DNA of 64,000 nucleotides from Methanoculleus frigidifontis. GTDB lineage: Archaea; Halobacteriota; Methanomicrobia; Methanomicrobiales; Methanoculleaceae. The DNA lies in assembly GCF_030464345.1 (NCBI RefSeq), contig NZ_VCYH01000001.1, positions 556,107-620,106 of the forward strand, read 5' to 3'. The position numbers and the translations under genes were made by a program. Shown here piece by piece: positions 15,938 through 24,939 of this stretch; the stretch's first letter is position 1; each line of letters starts with the position of its first letter. The notes beneath the pieces are model-generated. The model searched no databases. It was not told where the DNA came from and was given only the letters and a program-made list of their open reading frames with translations.

Positions 15938-17470
15938 TCACCCACGGAGGTTGCCGCCATCGAGCCTGTAGACCCGGAACCCGACGTCGCTCTCCGGGTG
16001 ATCGCGGCGGATCTCCTCCGCAGCGCGGCGGAGGCGCTCTTTGGTGATCTCGGCGATGGTGCGGGGCCTGCCGATCGCATCGCAGAATCCGGCGGCGCTC
16101 TTCTGCCCTCTGCTGTCTGCGTCCAGGGGTTCGGGCATCTGCACGAGGATGTAGCGGCGTCTGCCGCCGTCGACCGCGTTCTGCTCCAGAACGGCGTGCC
16201 CCGTCGTGCCGGAGCCGGCAAAAAAGTCCAGGACGATATCACCGGCGCCCGTCCCGAAGGAGAGGACGTGCCGGATCAGCCCGACCGGTTTTGGGTTGGT
16301 AAAGACGTTCTCCCGTCCGAGGACGCTATGAAGCTGCCGTTTGCCGTCGGCGTTCCGCTCGACGTCCAGCAGCAGCGACCGCGGCACCCGGGTTCGCTCC
16401 TCCCCGCTCTCCGGATCGCGTAGGTAGATCTTGTACTCGACATGCCACCTGCCGGCGCGGTCCTGCCGCATCTGGACTTTGTCCTCGGCAAGAGCCCTGA
16501 GAAACCGGGTCTCCTCCCACTTCCAGGTATCGCGGACGACCCCGCCGTCCGGTGTCCTGATGGCGTAGGTCAGGTTCGGCCGGGGGTCGTCGGGCCGCAT
16601 CCGCCGAAGCGACTTGAGTTTGTAGGGGCCGAGCGTCGCGGCATGCCGGTCTGTCAGCGTATACCTGGCCCGTTCCGCATCGCTGAGCGGCATGCGCAGG
16701 CGGGCGACGGCATCCCGGCTCTTCGCGTAGACCAGGAGATACTCATGATCCACGGCGAAGAACTTTGCATCGTTTCCGCCGCCCGCATGCCGCTTCCAGA
16801 CCAGCTGCTGCAGGTAGTTCTCTTCGCCGAAGACCTGATCGCAGAGGAAACGCAGGGTGTTCACCTCGTTGTCGTCTATCGAAGCAACGAAAAGCCCGTC
16901 ATCCCGCAGCAGCAGTCGGGCGAGGATAAGGCGCGGATACATCATATTCAGCCAGTCGGTGTGGAAGCGTCCGCTCGCCCGGGTGTTGCTCGAAACCCGC
17001 CTGCCCTCGGTGTCGGAGAGGCCTGCGGCCGCCAGGTAGCCGCGGACCGTATCCCGGTAATTGTCGCGGTAGACGAAGTCCTCGCCCGTGTTGTACGGCG
17101 GATCGATATAGATGAGTTTGACCTTCCCGGAATACCGCTTCTGCAGGAGTTTGAGCACCTCGAGGTTATCGGCCTCGATCACGAGGTTCTGGGTCGTCTC
17201 CCAGTCCACGCTCTCTTCCGGGCAGGGGCGCAGCGTGCCGGCGGAGGGTGTGAGCGCGAGTTGGCGGGAGCGGCGTTTCCCGTGCCAGACGAGGCCGAAC
17301 GTCTCCTCGCCGCCGGTCACCGTCCGGTCGCCGACGAGTTCTTTGAGTGCGTCTACGTCGACCACGGCGCCTTCCGCGCCTTCGGTGACGGCTTTGGGAA
17401 AGAGGCGCTTCAGCGCAGCGATATTCTCCGCCGGGAGGTTTGGGGTGGTGGCGGTCGGTCTCTTCGTCAT
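15938..17470 (-). CDS. mod: Type III DNA methyltransferase (Mod), C-terminally truncated
   Basis: 510 residues. The catalytic motif IV DPPYNTGEDF is at residues 123-132 and the SAM motif I FFAGSGTTGHAV follows in the C-terminal half, the beta-class order of type III Mod. It would methylate adenine (N6) in an asymmetric site. The sequence breaks off at GFRVYRLDGGNLRG where complete Mod proteins usually continue for about 100 residues; a displaced tail is visible at 15743-15937. The catalytic core is intact, so solitary methylation is possible although the Res partner is ruined. GGGA precedes the ATG. Confidence 0.85.
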   Translation of the reverse strand: MTKRPTATTPNLPAENIAALKRLFPKAVTEGAEGAVVDVDALKELVGDRTVTGGEETFGLVWHGKRRSRQLALTPSAGTLRPCPEESVDWETTQNLVIEADNLEVLKLLQKRYSGKVKLIYIDPPYNTGEDFVYRDNYRDTVRGYLAAAGLSDTEGRRVSSNTRASGRFHTDWLNMMYPRLILARLLLRDDGLFVASIDDNEVNTLRFLCDQVFGEENYLQQLVWKRHAGGGNDAKFFAVDHEYLLVYAKSRDAVARLRMPLSDAERARYTLTDRHAATLGPYKLKSLRRMRPDDPRPNLTYAIRTPDGGVVRDTWKWEETRFLRALAEDKVQMRQDRAGRWHVEYKIYLRDPESGEERTRVPRSLLLDVERNADGKRQLHSVLGRENVFTNPKPVGLIRHVLSFGTGAGDIVLDFFAGSGTTGHAVLEQNAVDGGRRRYILVQMPEPLDADSRGQKSAAGFCDAIGRPRTIAEITKERLRRAAEEIRRDHPESDVGFRVYRLDGGNLRG

Positions 17471-17560
17471 CGTCTCGTCCCTTCAGAGCCGTGCGGGCGC
17501 CCGGATATCCAGAGTCACTTCGACCCGCCGGAAAATGTGCCTTTCCCTTCCCGGCGGACC

Positions 17561-18922
17561 TTATGACACCTTCACCATCGCGTCGCAGGTGCCCTCCATG
17601 GTGTACATCACCATCCCGTCGACGGTGCCGTTCGTATCGCGGGTGAAGATGAACGAGTCTGCGGACTCGGGGGTCACGAAGAACGTATCGTTCCCCTCGT
17701 AGAAGAGCTCGACCGTCTCGCAGGGCACCGCTGAGGTGTACCACAGCCAATCGCCGTCCGGGAAGACGGTAAACGTCCAGGTCTTCTCCCAAACAGGCTC
17801 GTAGACACCGATGTATTCCGCACGCGCCGTCTCGTTCAGGGGAACCGCCCGGCGTTCGATCGTCCGGGGCAGGGCGTACGGCTCGCCGAAGACGATCGCC
17901 GAGAGGTCCCGGGCGATGCTGACCATCGGGGTCCGGTCATGGTTTGCGAGGAACAGAACGGTCACGTTCTCGTCCGGATAGGAGAGCGTGTACGAGATGA
18001 ACCCGAAGTTGCGCCCGCCGTGGCCGAAGGCGGTGCGGTTGCCGATCGCCCCGTCGACGATCCCGTAGCCGTGCCGGGTCATCGCATCGACCGACGCTGC
18101 GGAGAGGACGGCGCCCGGGGTGTGGAACGCCCGTTCCCAGGCGGAGAGGTCTTCGGTCGTGGAGTGGAGCGAGCCGGCGCCGTAGGAGTTATGGATGTTC
18201 TGCAGGTCGTAATGGACGTGCCTGCCGGCCATCGTGGTGTAGCCGCTCGCACGGTTCGCGAAGACGTCGCGGGCGTTGTCCTGCCCGGTGCCGGTCATCC
18301 CGCAGGGTGCAAAGATACTCTCCTGCAGGTACGCGTCGTAGGGCATGCCCGACGCCTGCTCGATGATGTAGCTTAAGGTGATGTAGCCGTTGTTAGAGTA
18401 GGTGTAGTCTGTCCCGGGCGCAAAGGTGAGGGGGAGCGCGGAAATCCGGCTCACGAGCCCGGAGAGCGGGTAGTCGACCGGGTCGGTCAGGAGAAATCCG
18501 CCTTCGGACGGGATCCCGGAGGTGTGGTTCAGCAGGTGGTAGATCCGGATGTCCTTCCAGAGCGGGGCGTCGGGGACGTACCAGACGACAGGGTCGGTGA
18601 CGTTCAGTCGGCCCTGCTCCTGCAGTTTCATGATCCCGGCGGCGGTGAACTGCTTGGTGTTGGAGCCGATGGGAAAGACGGTCTGCGGCGTGTTCGGAAC
18701 CGAGAACTCGTAGTTTGCCATGCCGTAGCCCTTCGAGAGGAGCACGGTGTCGTCCCGCGCCACCAGCACGGCTCCGCTGAACCGGCCTGCGTCGGCAAGC
18801 GCCGTCATGTAGTCGTCGAGGTCCTGCGATACCGTGTCGCCGCCCTCCGCATGCGGTGCGGACGCGCCGAGGCAGCCGCAGGCAAGGATACCGATCGCCA
18901 GAAGAAGTCCTGCAATTCTCAT
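17561..18922 (-). CDS. Serine hydrolase of the class C beta-lactamase family, predicted lipoprotein
   Basis: The start was set at the ATG at 18922, which has GGTGA seven bases upstream and opens a signal peptide ending in a lipobox-like ACGC (Cys17). A longer frame to 18991 exists but would bury the signal. The protein (453 residues) carries the family motifs: Ser87-x-x-Lys90 (SNTK), YSN near the middle (TYSNNGY), and HGG in GHGGRNFG. Relatives include D-aminopeptidases, esterases and penicillin-binding-like hydrolases; archaea lack murein, so a peptide or ester substrate is more likely. A C-terminal beta-rich domain (about 370-453) follows. Confidence 0.85.
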   Translation of the reverse strand: MRIAGLLLAIGILACGCLGASAPHAEGGDTVSQDLDDYMTALADAGRFSGAVLVARDDTVLLSKGYGMANYEFSVPNTPQTVFPIGSNTKQFTAAGIMKLQEQGRLNVTDPVVWYVPDAPLWKDIRIYHLLNHTSGIPSEGGFLLTDPVDYPLSGLVSRISALPLTFAPGTDYTYSNNGYITLSYIIEQASGMPYDAYLQESIFAPCGMTGTGQDNARDVFANRASGYTTMAGRHVHYDLQNIHNSYGAGSLHSTTEDLSAWERAFHTPGAVLSAASVDAMTRHGYGIVDGAIGNRTAFGHGGRNFGFISYTLSYPDENVTVLFLANHDRTPMVSIARDLSAIVFGEPYALPRTIERRAVPLNETARAEYIGVYEPVWEKTWTFTVFPDGDWLWYTSAVPCETVELFYEGNDTFFVTPESADSFIFTRDTNGTVDGMVMYTMEGTCDAMVKVS

Positions 18923-19052
18923 GATAATCACCCGGTCGTTTCTCCCAAGTCCCGCAGAGCCGCCTTTCCCCGTGAGCCCGCGACGTTTCAATCAGGATAA
19001 GTGAAAACGGGGGGTATGCAGAGAAGTAGTTTGTGATCCGCGCTCGCCGCAG

Positions 19053-19517
19053 TCACCCCGTCCGGCGCAGCCGCTCGAGCGCCCGGCGCACCGCCTGCCG
19101 GACGCCGGTGTCCCGGCCTCTCAGCGCCCGCACCAGGGCGATCCGTGCCCTGGGGTCGCCGATGCCGCCCAAGAGACGGAGTATCCGCACCTTTCCCGCC
19201 CGGTCGGCTCCTTTCAGCGCACCGGCGAGCGGGACCGCCGCGGCGGGGCCGATCCGGATCAGCTCCCGCTCAGCGCTCTTCTCCGATCCGAGCGATGCGA
19301 TGATGGCCGGGAGCCCTGCCGGCACCGACACGTGCGGCTCTCTCCCGGCGATGATGAGCAGCCAGCGGAGGCTCGAGACGGTGACCAGGCATTCCCGCGC
19401 CTCAGACCGGTTCGTTCCGGAGTCGCCGGCGGTGAAGCAGGCCCGCACGCCTCCGGTGCCCGGTTGCCGGGGAAATGCCCTCTTTGTATCCCAAAATCGC
19501 CTGAACCGGGGATACAT
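19053..19517 (-). CDS. HEAT-repeat (PBS-lyase type) protein
   Basis: The C-terminal part shows two or three HEAT/PBS-lyase-like units (IRIGPAAAVPLAGALKG, VRILRLLGGIGDPRARIAL, VRALRGRD). These form alpha solenoids for protein binding and are common in archaeal regulatory proteins. The start is uncertain: the ATG at 19517 (MYPRF) is assumed because the divergent kinase promoter lies just beyond, but there is no strong ribosome-binding site, and a start closer to 19380 is possible. Partner unknown. Confidence 0.6.
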   Translation of the reverse strand: MYPRFRRFWDTKRAFPRQPGTGGVRACFTAGDSGTNRSEARECLVTVSSLRWLLIIAGREPHVSVPAGLPAIIASLGSEKSAERELIRIGPAAAVPLAGALKGADRAGKVRILRLLGGIGDPRARIALVRALRGRDTGVRQAVRRALERLRRTG

Positions 19518-19617
19518 CACCACACATATCCTTATGTGTATCAGAACAGACGTTCTTTCACAGCGGATCGTCCCCCTGATCCGAACCTTCCCCCTCTTTC
19601 CCAGGAGGTACCCCCAG

Positions 19618-21822
19618 ATGACCCCGCCGCACCACACCGCACCGGAACTGCCGCCCGCATCGTTTCTGCTCGACGCACTCGATGAAGGGGCGCTGCTGAT
19701 CGATCAGGAGAACCGTGTGGCCTGGATCAACCGCACGCTCGAACGCCTCCTCGGCATCGACCGCAACACCCTCCTTGGGAGCGACGCGGACCGGTTCCTG
19801 CTCCGGCACCTCGGTGGGGCGGGGGCGGAACGGATCACCCGTGACGATATGCCGCCCCTCGTCTGCACCCTCCGCCCCCCGGACGGGCGGGAATGCCACG
19901 TCAGCGCCTCGAGCGCTGCCGTCCGGGAAGAGCCTTTTTCAGGCATGCGCCTCGTCCGGCTGTACTCTGACGTATCTGCCGCCCGGCATCCGGCCGGGAT
20001 AGAAAGACTGGAGTTCTTCCTGCAGAACGCCCGCGATCTCATCTACCGTATCGAACTCGTCCCGCAGCGCCGGTTCTCCTACGTCAGCCCGTCTGCAACG
20101 GCGATCACCGGCTACACGCCCGAGGAGCACTACCAAGACCCCGGTCTCGGGATGAAACTGGTGCACCCGGACGACCTGCCGCTCCTGGACGCGGTCGCCC
20201 GGGGAGAGATTCCGCCCGACCGGGCGCTGACCCTCCGGTGGATCCGCAAAGACGGCAGCGTGATCTGGACCGAGCAGCAGAACGTCCCCGTCTACGACGA
20301 TGCCGGGACGCTCGTCGCCATCGAAGGCATCGCCCGGGAGGTCACCGAGCGCAAACAGATGGAAGAGGCGCTGCAGAAGAGCGAGGAAACCTACCGCACG
20401 ATCGTCGAGACCGCGAACGAGGGGATCTGGGAGATGGACGGGCGGTATATCACCCTGCGGGTTAACCATACGATGGCGGCGATGCTGGGCTACAGCGTCG
20501 GGGAGATGGTCGGGAGATCGGTTCCGGAGTTTCTCTACGAAGAAGACTTCGCCGAACACGCCGACCGCATGACGCAGCGGCACGAAGGGCTTGCCGGCAG
20601 ATACGAGTGCCGCCTGAAACAGAGGGATGGCACCGCCCGGTGGGTTCTGGTCTCGGCGACCGCGAAGCGGGACGAAGACGGCACTTTCGCCGGTTCGTTT
20701 GCCATGTTCACCGACATCACCGAACGGAAACGGGCGGAGGAGGCACTCAAAGAGAATGCTGCACGCTACCAGCAGTTCTTCAACAACCCGCTCGTGGGCT
20801 ACGCCCTCTGCAGGATCGTCACGGACGAGCGGGGCGAGCCGGTGGATTTCATCTACCGGGAGGTGAACCGGGCGTTTGAAGTTCTCACCGGGCTCCGGCG
20901 TCAGGACGTTCTGAACCGGCAGGTGACGGAGGTTCTCGTCCCCGGCGAAGTCACCGAGATCACCCGGCGCTACGGTGCAGTGGCGCTGACGGGGGAGCCG
21001 GCGACATTTCAGTATTCCATCCCCTCGCTTGCGAAATGGTTCGAAATAGCGGCCTTCTCCCCGTCCCGCGGGGACTTCATTGCGTTCTTTACGGATATCA
21101 CCGAGCGCAAGCGCGCCGAAGAGGCACTGGTGCGCCGCACCGAAGAGCTCATCCGGAAGAGCGAGGAACTCGAGGCAGCCCGCGACGAGGCGAACATCTA
21201 CCTGGACATCATGACCCACGACATCCGGAATGCCAACACCGCCTCGGGCATGTACGCCGCTCTTCTGGCCGACCTGACGGAAGGGAACCTGAAGGCCTAT
21301 GCAGAGAGACTGCACGCCAGCATCGACCGGAGCACCGAGATCCTCATGAACGTCGCCACCATCAGGCGGGCGTCCGAGGATAGCAGCACCCTGGTGCCGG
21401 TGAACCTCGATAAGGTCGTTCGGGAGGAGGTGAAGAATTTCCCGAACGCCGCGATCCGGTACGACGATCCGAAGGTCGAGGTGCTGGCAGACGCCCTCCT
21501 GCCGGTGATCTTCATGAACCTCATCGGCAACGCCGTGAAGTTCGGCGGCCCGGGCGTCACGGTCACCGTCCGGGTGGAGGAGCAGGACGGCGAGGTGCTG
21601 GTCTCGGTCGAGGACACCGGCCCCGGCGTCCCGGACGAGGTGAAAGGCAAACTCTTTCGCCGGTTCGAGCGGGGCAGAGCGCAAGGAAGCGGCCAGGGGC
21701 TCGGGCTCTTCATCGTCCGGACGCTTGTTACGCGGTACGGCGGGAAAGCCTGGGTCGATGACCGGGTGCGCGGCCGGCCGGAGGAAGGGGCTGCGTTCCG
21801 GTTCACGCTTCGGAAGGCGTGA
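19618..21822 (+). CDS. Multi-PAS sensor histidine kinase
   Basis: 734 residues from the ATG at 19618, which follows AGGAGGT (19602-19608). Domains: an N-terminal degenerate PAS (ALDEGALLIDQENRVAW), PAS/PAC units near 120-245, 250-375 and 380-500 ending in VTERK/ITERK motifs, a DHp helix with phosphoacceptor His534 in THDIRNAN, and an HATPase_c domain (NLIGNAVKFGG, DTGPGVPDEVK, GQGLGLFIV). No membrane segment, so cytoplasmic. The N-terminus and kinase core are closely similar to the kinase at 7755, indicating a paralogue that lacks the C-terminal PAS extension. No response regulator is adjacent. Confidence 0.9.
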   Translation: MTPPHHTAPELPPASFLLDALDEGALLIDQENRVAWINRTLERLLGIDRNTLLGSDADRFLLRHLGGAGAERITRDDMPPLVCTLRPPDGRECHVSASSAAVREEPFSGMRLVRLYSDVSAARHPAGIERLEFFLQNARDLIYRIELVPQRRFSYVSPSATAITGYTPEEHYQDPGLGMKLVHPDDLPLLDAVARGEIPPDRALTLRWIRKDGSVIWTEQQNVPVYDDAGTLVAIEGIAREVTERKQMEEALQKSEETYRTIVETANEGIWEMDGRYITLRVNHTMAAMLGYSVGEMVGRSVPEFLYEEDFAEHADRMTQRHEGLAGRYECRLKQRDGTARWVLVSATAKRDEDGTFAGSFAMFTDITERKRAEEALKENAARYQQFFNNPLVGYALCRIVTDERGEPVDFIYREVNRAFEVLTGLRRQDVLNRQVTEVLVPGEVTEITRRYGAVALTGEPATFQYSIPSLAKWFEIAAFSPSRGDFIAFFTDITERKRAEEALVRRTEELIRKSEELEAARDEANIYLDIMTHDIRNANTASGMYAALLADLTEGNLKAYAERLHASIDRSTEILMNVATIRRASEDSSTLVPVNLDKVVREEVKNFPNAAIRYDDPKVEVLADALLPVIFMNLIGNAVKFGGPGVTVTVRVEEQDGEVLVSVEDTGPGVPDEVKGKLFRRFERGRAQGSGQGLGLFIVRTLVTRYGGKAWVDDRVRGRPEEGAAFRFTLRKA

Positions 21823-22411
21823 GAAAGCGGCAAAAGGGCGGCACACCTGCGTTTGTCATCCCGATCAGCGGAGCACGGCTGTCCCGGCTGCCTCCGGGCA
21901 CGGGGGAGAGCCGGGGGGGTGACCCGACAGTGCAGCCATCGCATCTCCAAAGCCGCCCTCTCCGGAAGGGGAGACGCAGAGCATATCGGATACACGGGCA
22001 CCGGGAGGACGGCACATGAGACTCGGGGATAAGCCCCATATACGCTACCGTACCCTCTGGGTGCACCGAAATTCCTGGTGCTATCGGTGGGGTCCAGGCA
22101 CGTGATGAGGTCGCATCTGTTGCTCCGGATGGCCGCAACCCGGGGTATTCGGGGGCGATAGCCGCCACGGTCCACGGCATGGGGAGACGCCCGGGAAAAA
22201 GGGCGTCCCCGGGAAAAGCCTCATCAGGGGAAGAACGCGGTATACGCTTGAATCCTCGTATCTCAGGGTAGCGCTAATGGGGGTAAGCCCCCGGCAATGC
22301 GGGCATTCACTCTTTTTATCGTCTGGTTTTAGGGAATGAGGACGGATCGCTGCAACGGTAAAAACATTACGTTATATATCACAACGAACAGAATAGGAAG
22401 ATCAGTGCCGT
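21823..22411. other. Intergenic region with hairpins
   Basis: No gene is supported. It contains a strong imperfect hairpin around 22181-22210 (GACGCCC/GGGCGTC with purine loop) and a second hairpin cluster at 22279-22307 (GGGGGTAAGCCCCC, then AATGC/GCATT) followed by a T run at 22312-22316, which could be a terminator. The promoter of the next gene lies at its right end. Confidence 0.4.
22372..22380 (+). promoter_or_regulatory. TATA box upstream of 22412
   Basis: TTATATATC lies about 35 bases before the ATG at 22412, preceded by an A-rich element (AAAAACAT). The spacing implies a very short leader. Confidence 0.6.
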
Positions 22412-22711
22412 ATGTCGTGTGGTCTCCCTGATGAAGCGCTCTTTATTCTCGATATCTTTTACAAAGGGAGACACTTCCGATCGGATGCAGGGTACCACTC
22501 CGAAAAGTTATACAAACTCTATATGAAGAAGTTCCCGGCACGATCCTGCTTGCCGTTCGATGATGCACTCAAAGTTCTGATGAACGATGGGTACATAGCG
22601 CAGATCCGGAAGAAGAAGGTGAAGTACTACATTGCCGACATGAAGGTAGCGATCTTCGCCCTGAAAAACCATGGATATAATGTCGTTGACGGCAGATACC
22701 ATAGGCTCTGA
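22412..22711 (+). CDS. Small basic protein, possible winged-helix fold
   Basis: A 99-residue protein rich in K, Y and F. The middle (FDDALKVLMNDGYIAQIRKKKVKYYI) has the helix-then-hairpin pattern of a winged-helix domain whose wing would be RKKKVKYY. No named family was recognised. A clear TATA box precedes it and a good ribosome-binding site does not, suggesting a leaderless or short-leader transcript. It stands upstream of an HTH gene on the same strand and may be a second regulator. Confidence 0.6.
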   Translation: MSCGLPDEALFILDIFYKGRHFRSDAGYHSEKLYKLYMKKFPARSCLPFDDALKVLMNDGYIAQIRKKKVKYYIADMKVAIFALKNHGYNVVDGRYHRL

Positions 22712-22813
22712 TCCAGTGCACAATATTTTTATCGCATGTGATAATATCAGTTAACAATTACTTCCGGTACGCATCTATGATGATCGATCCTGCTCTGGGA
22801 GAATGTGAGAAGT

Positions 22814-23299
22814 ATGGGACGCCCGTTTGAAGGATTACTCGGAAACACCTGTGAGTTGAGAATTCTCGAATATCTGCTGCCGCTGTCCGGCATGGAATTC
22901 AACGTCACCGAACTCGCGGAAGAGGCAGGCGTGTCGCGTGTCACTGCCGGCAGAGTTGTGAAGAAGTTTGTCGAATGGGGGCTTTTGAACGTGCATCCCG
23001 GAAGGGTTCCCCTCTACTCGATCGATGCTGAATCGCCGATTGTACAGCGCATCGAAGATCTGAACAACGCCCTCATCGAGAAGATGCTCGGTGAAGAGCA
23101 GCTCGACCGGATTCACGAATTCCTCCGGGACAGGAGTTGCGGCGTGCCCCAGGAGATCTCCGCGGAGAGGGTTTGGGAGCCCAGGTATGTTTCGCCGTTC
23201 GAGGGAGCGATCTGGGGAGGCGGCATCGCGGGGCCGGCACCGTCGTATGCGACCGCCGATAGCGATTATGAAACTGAAAAGCCGGGATATTTCCAGTGA
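22814..23299 (+). CDS. Helix-turn-helix transcriptional regulator
   Basis: 161 residues from ATG 22814 (an ATG at 22805 is also in frame). The N-terminal half is a winged helix: LRILEYLLPLSGMEFNVTELAEEAGVSRVTAGRVVKKFVEWGLLNV, the recognition helix being SRVTAGRVVKKF, followed by a basic wing. The C-terminal part is predicted helical and then low-complexity. It is MarR/ArsR-like in fold. The stop overlaps a GTG start of the next gene (GTGA), indicating coupling and a two-gene unit. Confidence 0.8.
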   Translation: MGRPFEGLLGNTCELRILEYLLPLSGMEFNVTELAEEAGVSRVTAGRVVKKFVEWGLLNVHPGRVPLYSIDAESPIVQRIEDLNNALIEKMLGEEQLDRIHEFLRDRSCGVPQEISAERVWEPRYVSPFEGAIWGGGIAGPAPSYATADSDYETEKPGYFQ

Positions 23300-23727
23300 G
23301 GGATACAGAGATGGCACGGGAAGATTTCTTCAGGAAGGAACTCGTCACCGAACTGCGACGGGTCGAGGCGATGATGCGAAAAGAGGAGAACATTGAGAAA
23401 AAGATCTACTACTTCTCCGCAGCCTACGGCATTACGAACCGCACGCTCCGCTATGCGTTCACCGACGACTACCTCATGGCAGATTTTGTCCTCAACACGT
23501 GCTATACGGGGCTTATGGACAGATTTAAGCGCATCCGCTCCGGTGATACTACAGTACCTCTCGAGATAAAGCATTTTGATAAGATCCAGGAAGGGCTGCG
23601 GCTCCTTGCCGATGCCTTTGCTGAAGATACATCGATACTCAAACCCCTCGAGACCATACTTACCGCTACCTTTGCAACCTCCGGCCCCGGGAATTACCTG
23701 CTGGAGAAGGGAGATCTGCAGATCTGA
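23296..23727 (+). CDS. Conserved helical protein of unknown function, coupled to the HTH regulator
   Basis: 143 residues from GTG 23296 (or 139 from ATG 23308-23313 region). The sequence is helix-rich with a conserved-looking core (KIYYFSAAYGITNRTLRYAFTDDYLMADFVLNTCY) and no catalytic signature I can name. The overlap with the HTH gene suggests that it senses a signal for, or is controlled by, the regulator. I recall similar pairs in methanogen genomes but cannot assign a function. A toxin-antitoxin role is conceivable but unsupported. Confidence 0.7.
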   Translation: MRDTEMAREDFFRKELVTELRRVEAMMRKEENIEKKIYYFSAAYGITNRTLRYAFTDDYLMADFVLNTCYTGLMDRFKRIRSGDTTVPLEIKHFDKIQEGLRLLADAFAEDTSILKPLETILTATFATSGPGNYLLEKGDLQI

Positions 23728-23748
23728 TCGCCTCCTTTTCTCTCCCCC

Positions 23749-23835
23749 TTATCCGGCCTGCAGCAGCCTGCCCTTGCCGATCTTCTGGTATCGGAAGAGT
23801 TTGCGGCCGCAGGCGGCGCAGAAGATGGTGATCAC
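23749..23835 (-). pseudogene. Truncated zinc-ribbon protein
   Basis: From a GTG that overlaps the stop of the NucS-like gene (GTGA), 28 residues read ITIFCAACGRKLFRYQKIG and then stop. The CAAC knuckle followed by GRKLFRYQKIGKG matches the N-terminal half of small methanogen zinc ribbons, whose second CxxC normally follows. The second half is missing. Confidence 0.45.
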
Positions 23836-24881
23836 GGGAGATCCCGGCTCCCGCCCTGCAGCAGCGTCGTGATGTCCTTCTCGGTCATGCAGAGCCGCAG
23901 CATCGCCCGGGCTATCCGGACGGGATCGGTCTCCTCCGAAAAGACGAGCTGCAGCCGCGTCCACCCGGCGTCGTCGTCGGCGAGCTCGACCTGCTGCGCG
24001 TCCGGGATGACGGTCGGGAGGTGGTCGCGGAGCCGGGGCAGGAACTCGGCGACCCGCGGGCATTCGTCGCGGCGGACCTGCACCTCGAGGCTGATCGCAT
24101 CCCTCTGGTCGCAGAAGGTGTAGCGCACCGCCGCCGGCCAGCCGTCGCGGGAGACCCTGACCGCCTCGCTGCCGGCCGTCCGCAGCGAGAAGACGGGCGG
24201 CTTCATCTTCGAGAATATCCCGACGGCACGGCGGAAGCGGAGCCGCTGCTGCCGCGCCTCCCGACCGGCGTCTCCTCCGGAGACCAGGCAGCGGGAGTGG
24301 TAGAAGTACTCGGCCCGGCCCAGCCGGTAGCGCTCGACCACCAGCAGCCGCAGGTCGAGGTCGCTCTGCTCGGCAAGATAGGCGATCTGGCGGATGAGGT
24401 CTGCCGGGGCGCTGTCGATGACCACGATCCCCCGGATCCGGCCTGCCTGCAGGTTCGCGGCGACGCTGCCCTCGAGCTGCGCAAGGTATTCCGTCCGGTG
24501 CTCCTCCTCCGCAACGTCGGCCATGAGCTCCAGGGTCGCGGCGAGAAGGCCGCCCGAGCGGGCGTCCGCCTCGTCGAACGGGAGAGCAGCAACCGCCGAG
24601 AGGTGGTCGCAGAGTTCTCCTGTCACGTCGCGCCCCGTCTCCCCGTCGCGGGCGAGTTTCACCAGGGCGATAACCGGCAGCCCGTCCGTATCGATGAGAA
24701 AGATGTCCGCAAACCCCCCAGCGAGCGGCATCTCGCGGCTGATCGTGACGAGCGCGGTATCGTCCCGGCCGGTCAGGAGGATCGGGTGGTCGGCAAGGAC
24801 CTCCTGAAGTTCGTACTCGTTTTTGAAAGGCTGCGGCTGCTGGACCAGTTCGTTGTCGTCTCCTATCCGTACTGCAGGCAT
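23832..24881 (-). CDS. NucS/DUF91-like nuclease-fold protein with altered active site
   Basis: 349 residues from ATG 24881 (GGAG seven bases upstream; an upstream in-frame ATG at 24899 is less likely). The N-terminal region has the PD-(D/E)XK pattern of NucS/DUF91 proteins: YELQEVLADHPILL, then ADIFLIDTDGLPVIALVKLARD. In active relatives the last segment reads like V-x-V/E-x-K; here the Glu position is Leu (ALVKL), so catalysis may be lost. The C-terminal two thirds is a mixed alpha/beta region of unknown role. It lies in a leftward cluster with a condensation-domain gene and a DUF3006 gene. Confidence 0.65.
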   Translation of the reverse strand: MPAVRIGDDNELVQQPQPFKNEYELQEVLADHPILLTGRDDTALVTISREMPLAGGFADIFLIDTDGLPVIALVKLARDGETGRDVTGELCDHLSAVAALPFDEADARSGGLLAATLELMADVAEEEHRTEYLAQLEGSVAANLQAGRIRGIVVIDSAPADLIRQIAYLAEQSDLDLRLLVVERYRLGRAEYFYHSRCLVSGGDAGREARQQRLRFRRAVGIFSKMKPPVFSLRTAGSEAVRVSRDGWPAAVRYTFCDQRDAISLEVQVRRDECPRVAEFLPRLRDHLPTVIPDAQQVELADDDAGWTRLQLVFSEETDPVRIARAMLRLCMTEKDITTLLQGGSRDLP

Positions 24882-24939
24882 TGGACGTCTCCGGAGCAAC
24901 TATCGACGGGACGGGTGATAGGGTTTGCCTCTTCTGCCC

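Noticed and set aside
22181..22210. Strong hairpin after the kinase as a terminator
   Set aside because: There is no T run behind it and archaeal termination depends on T-rich stretches, so only the later hairpin with T run was mentioned.
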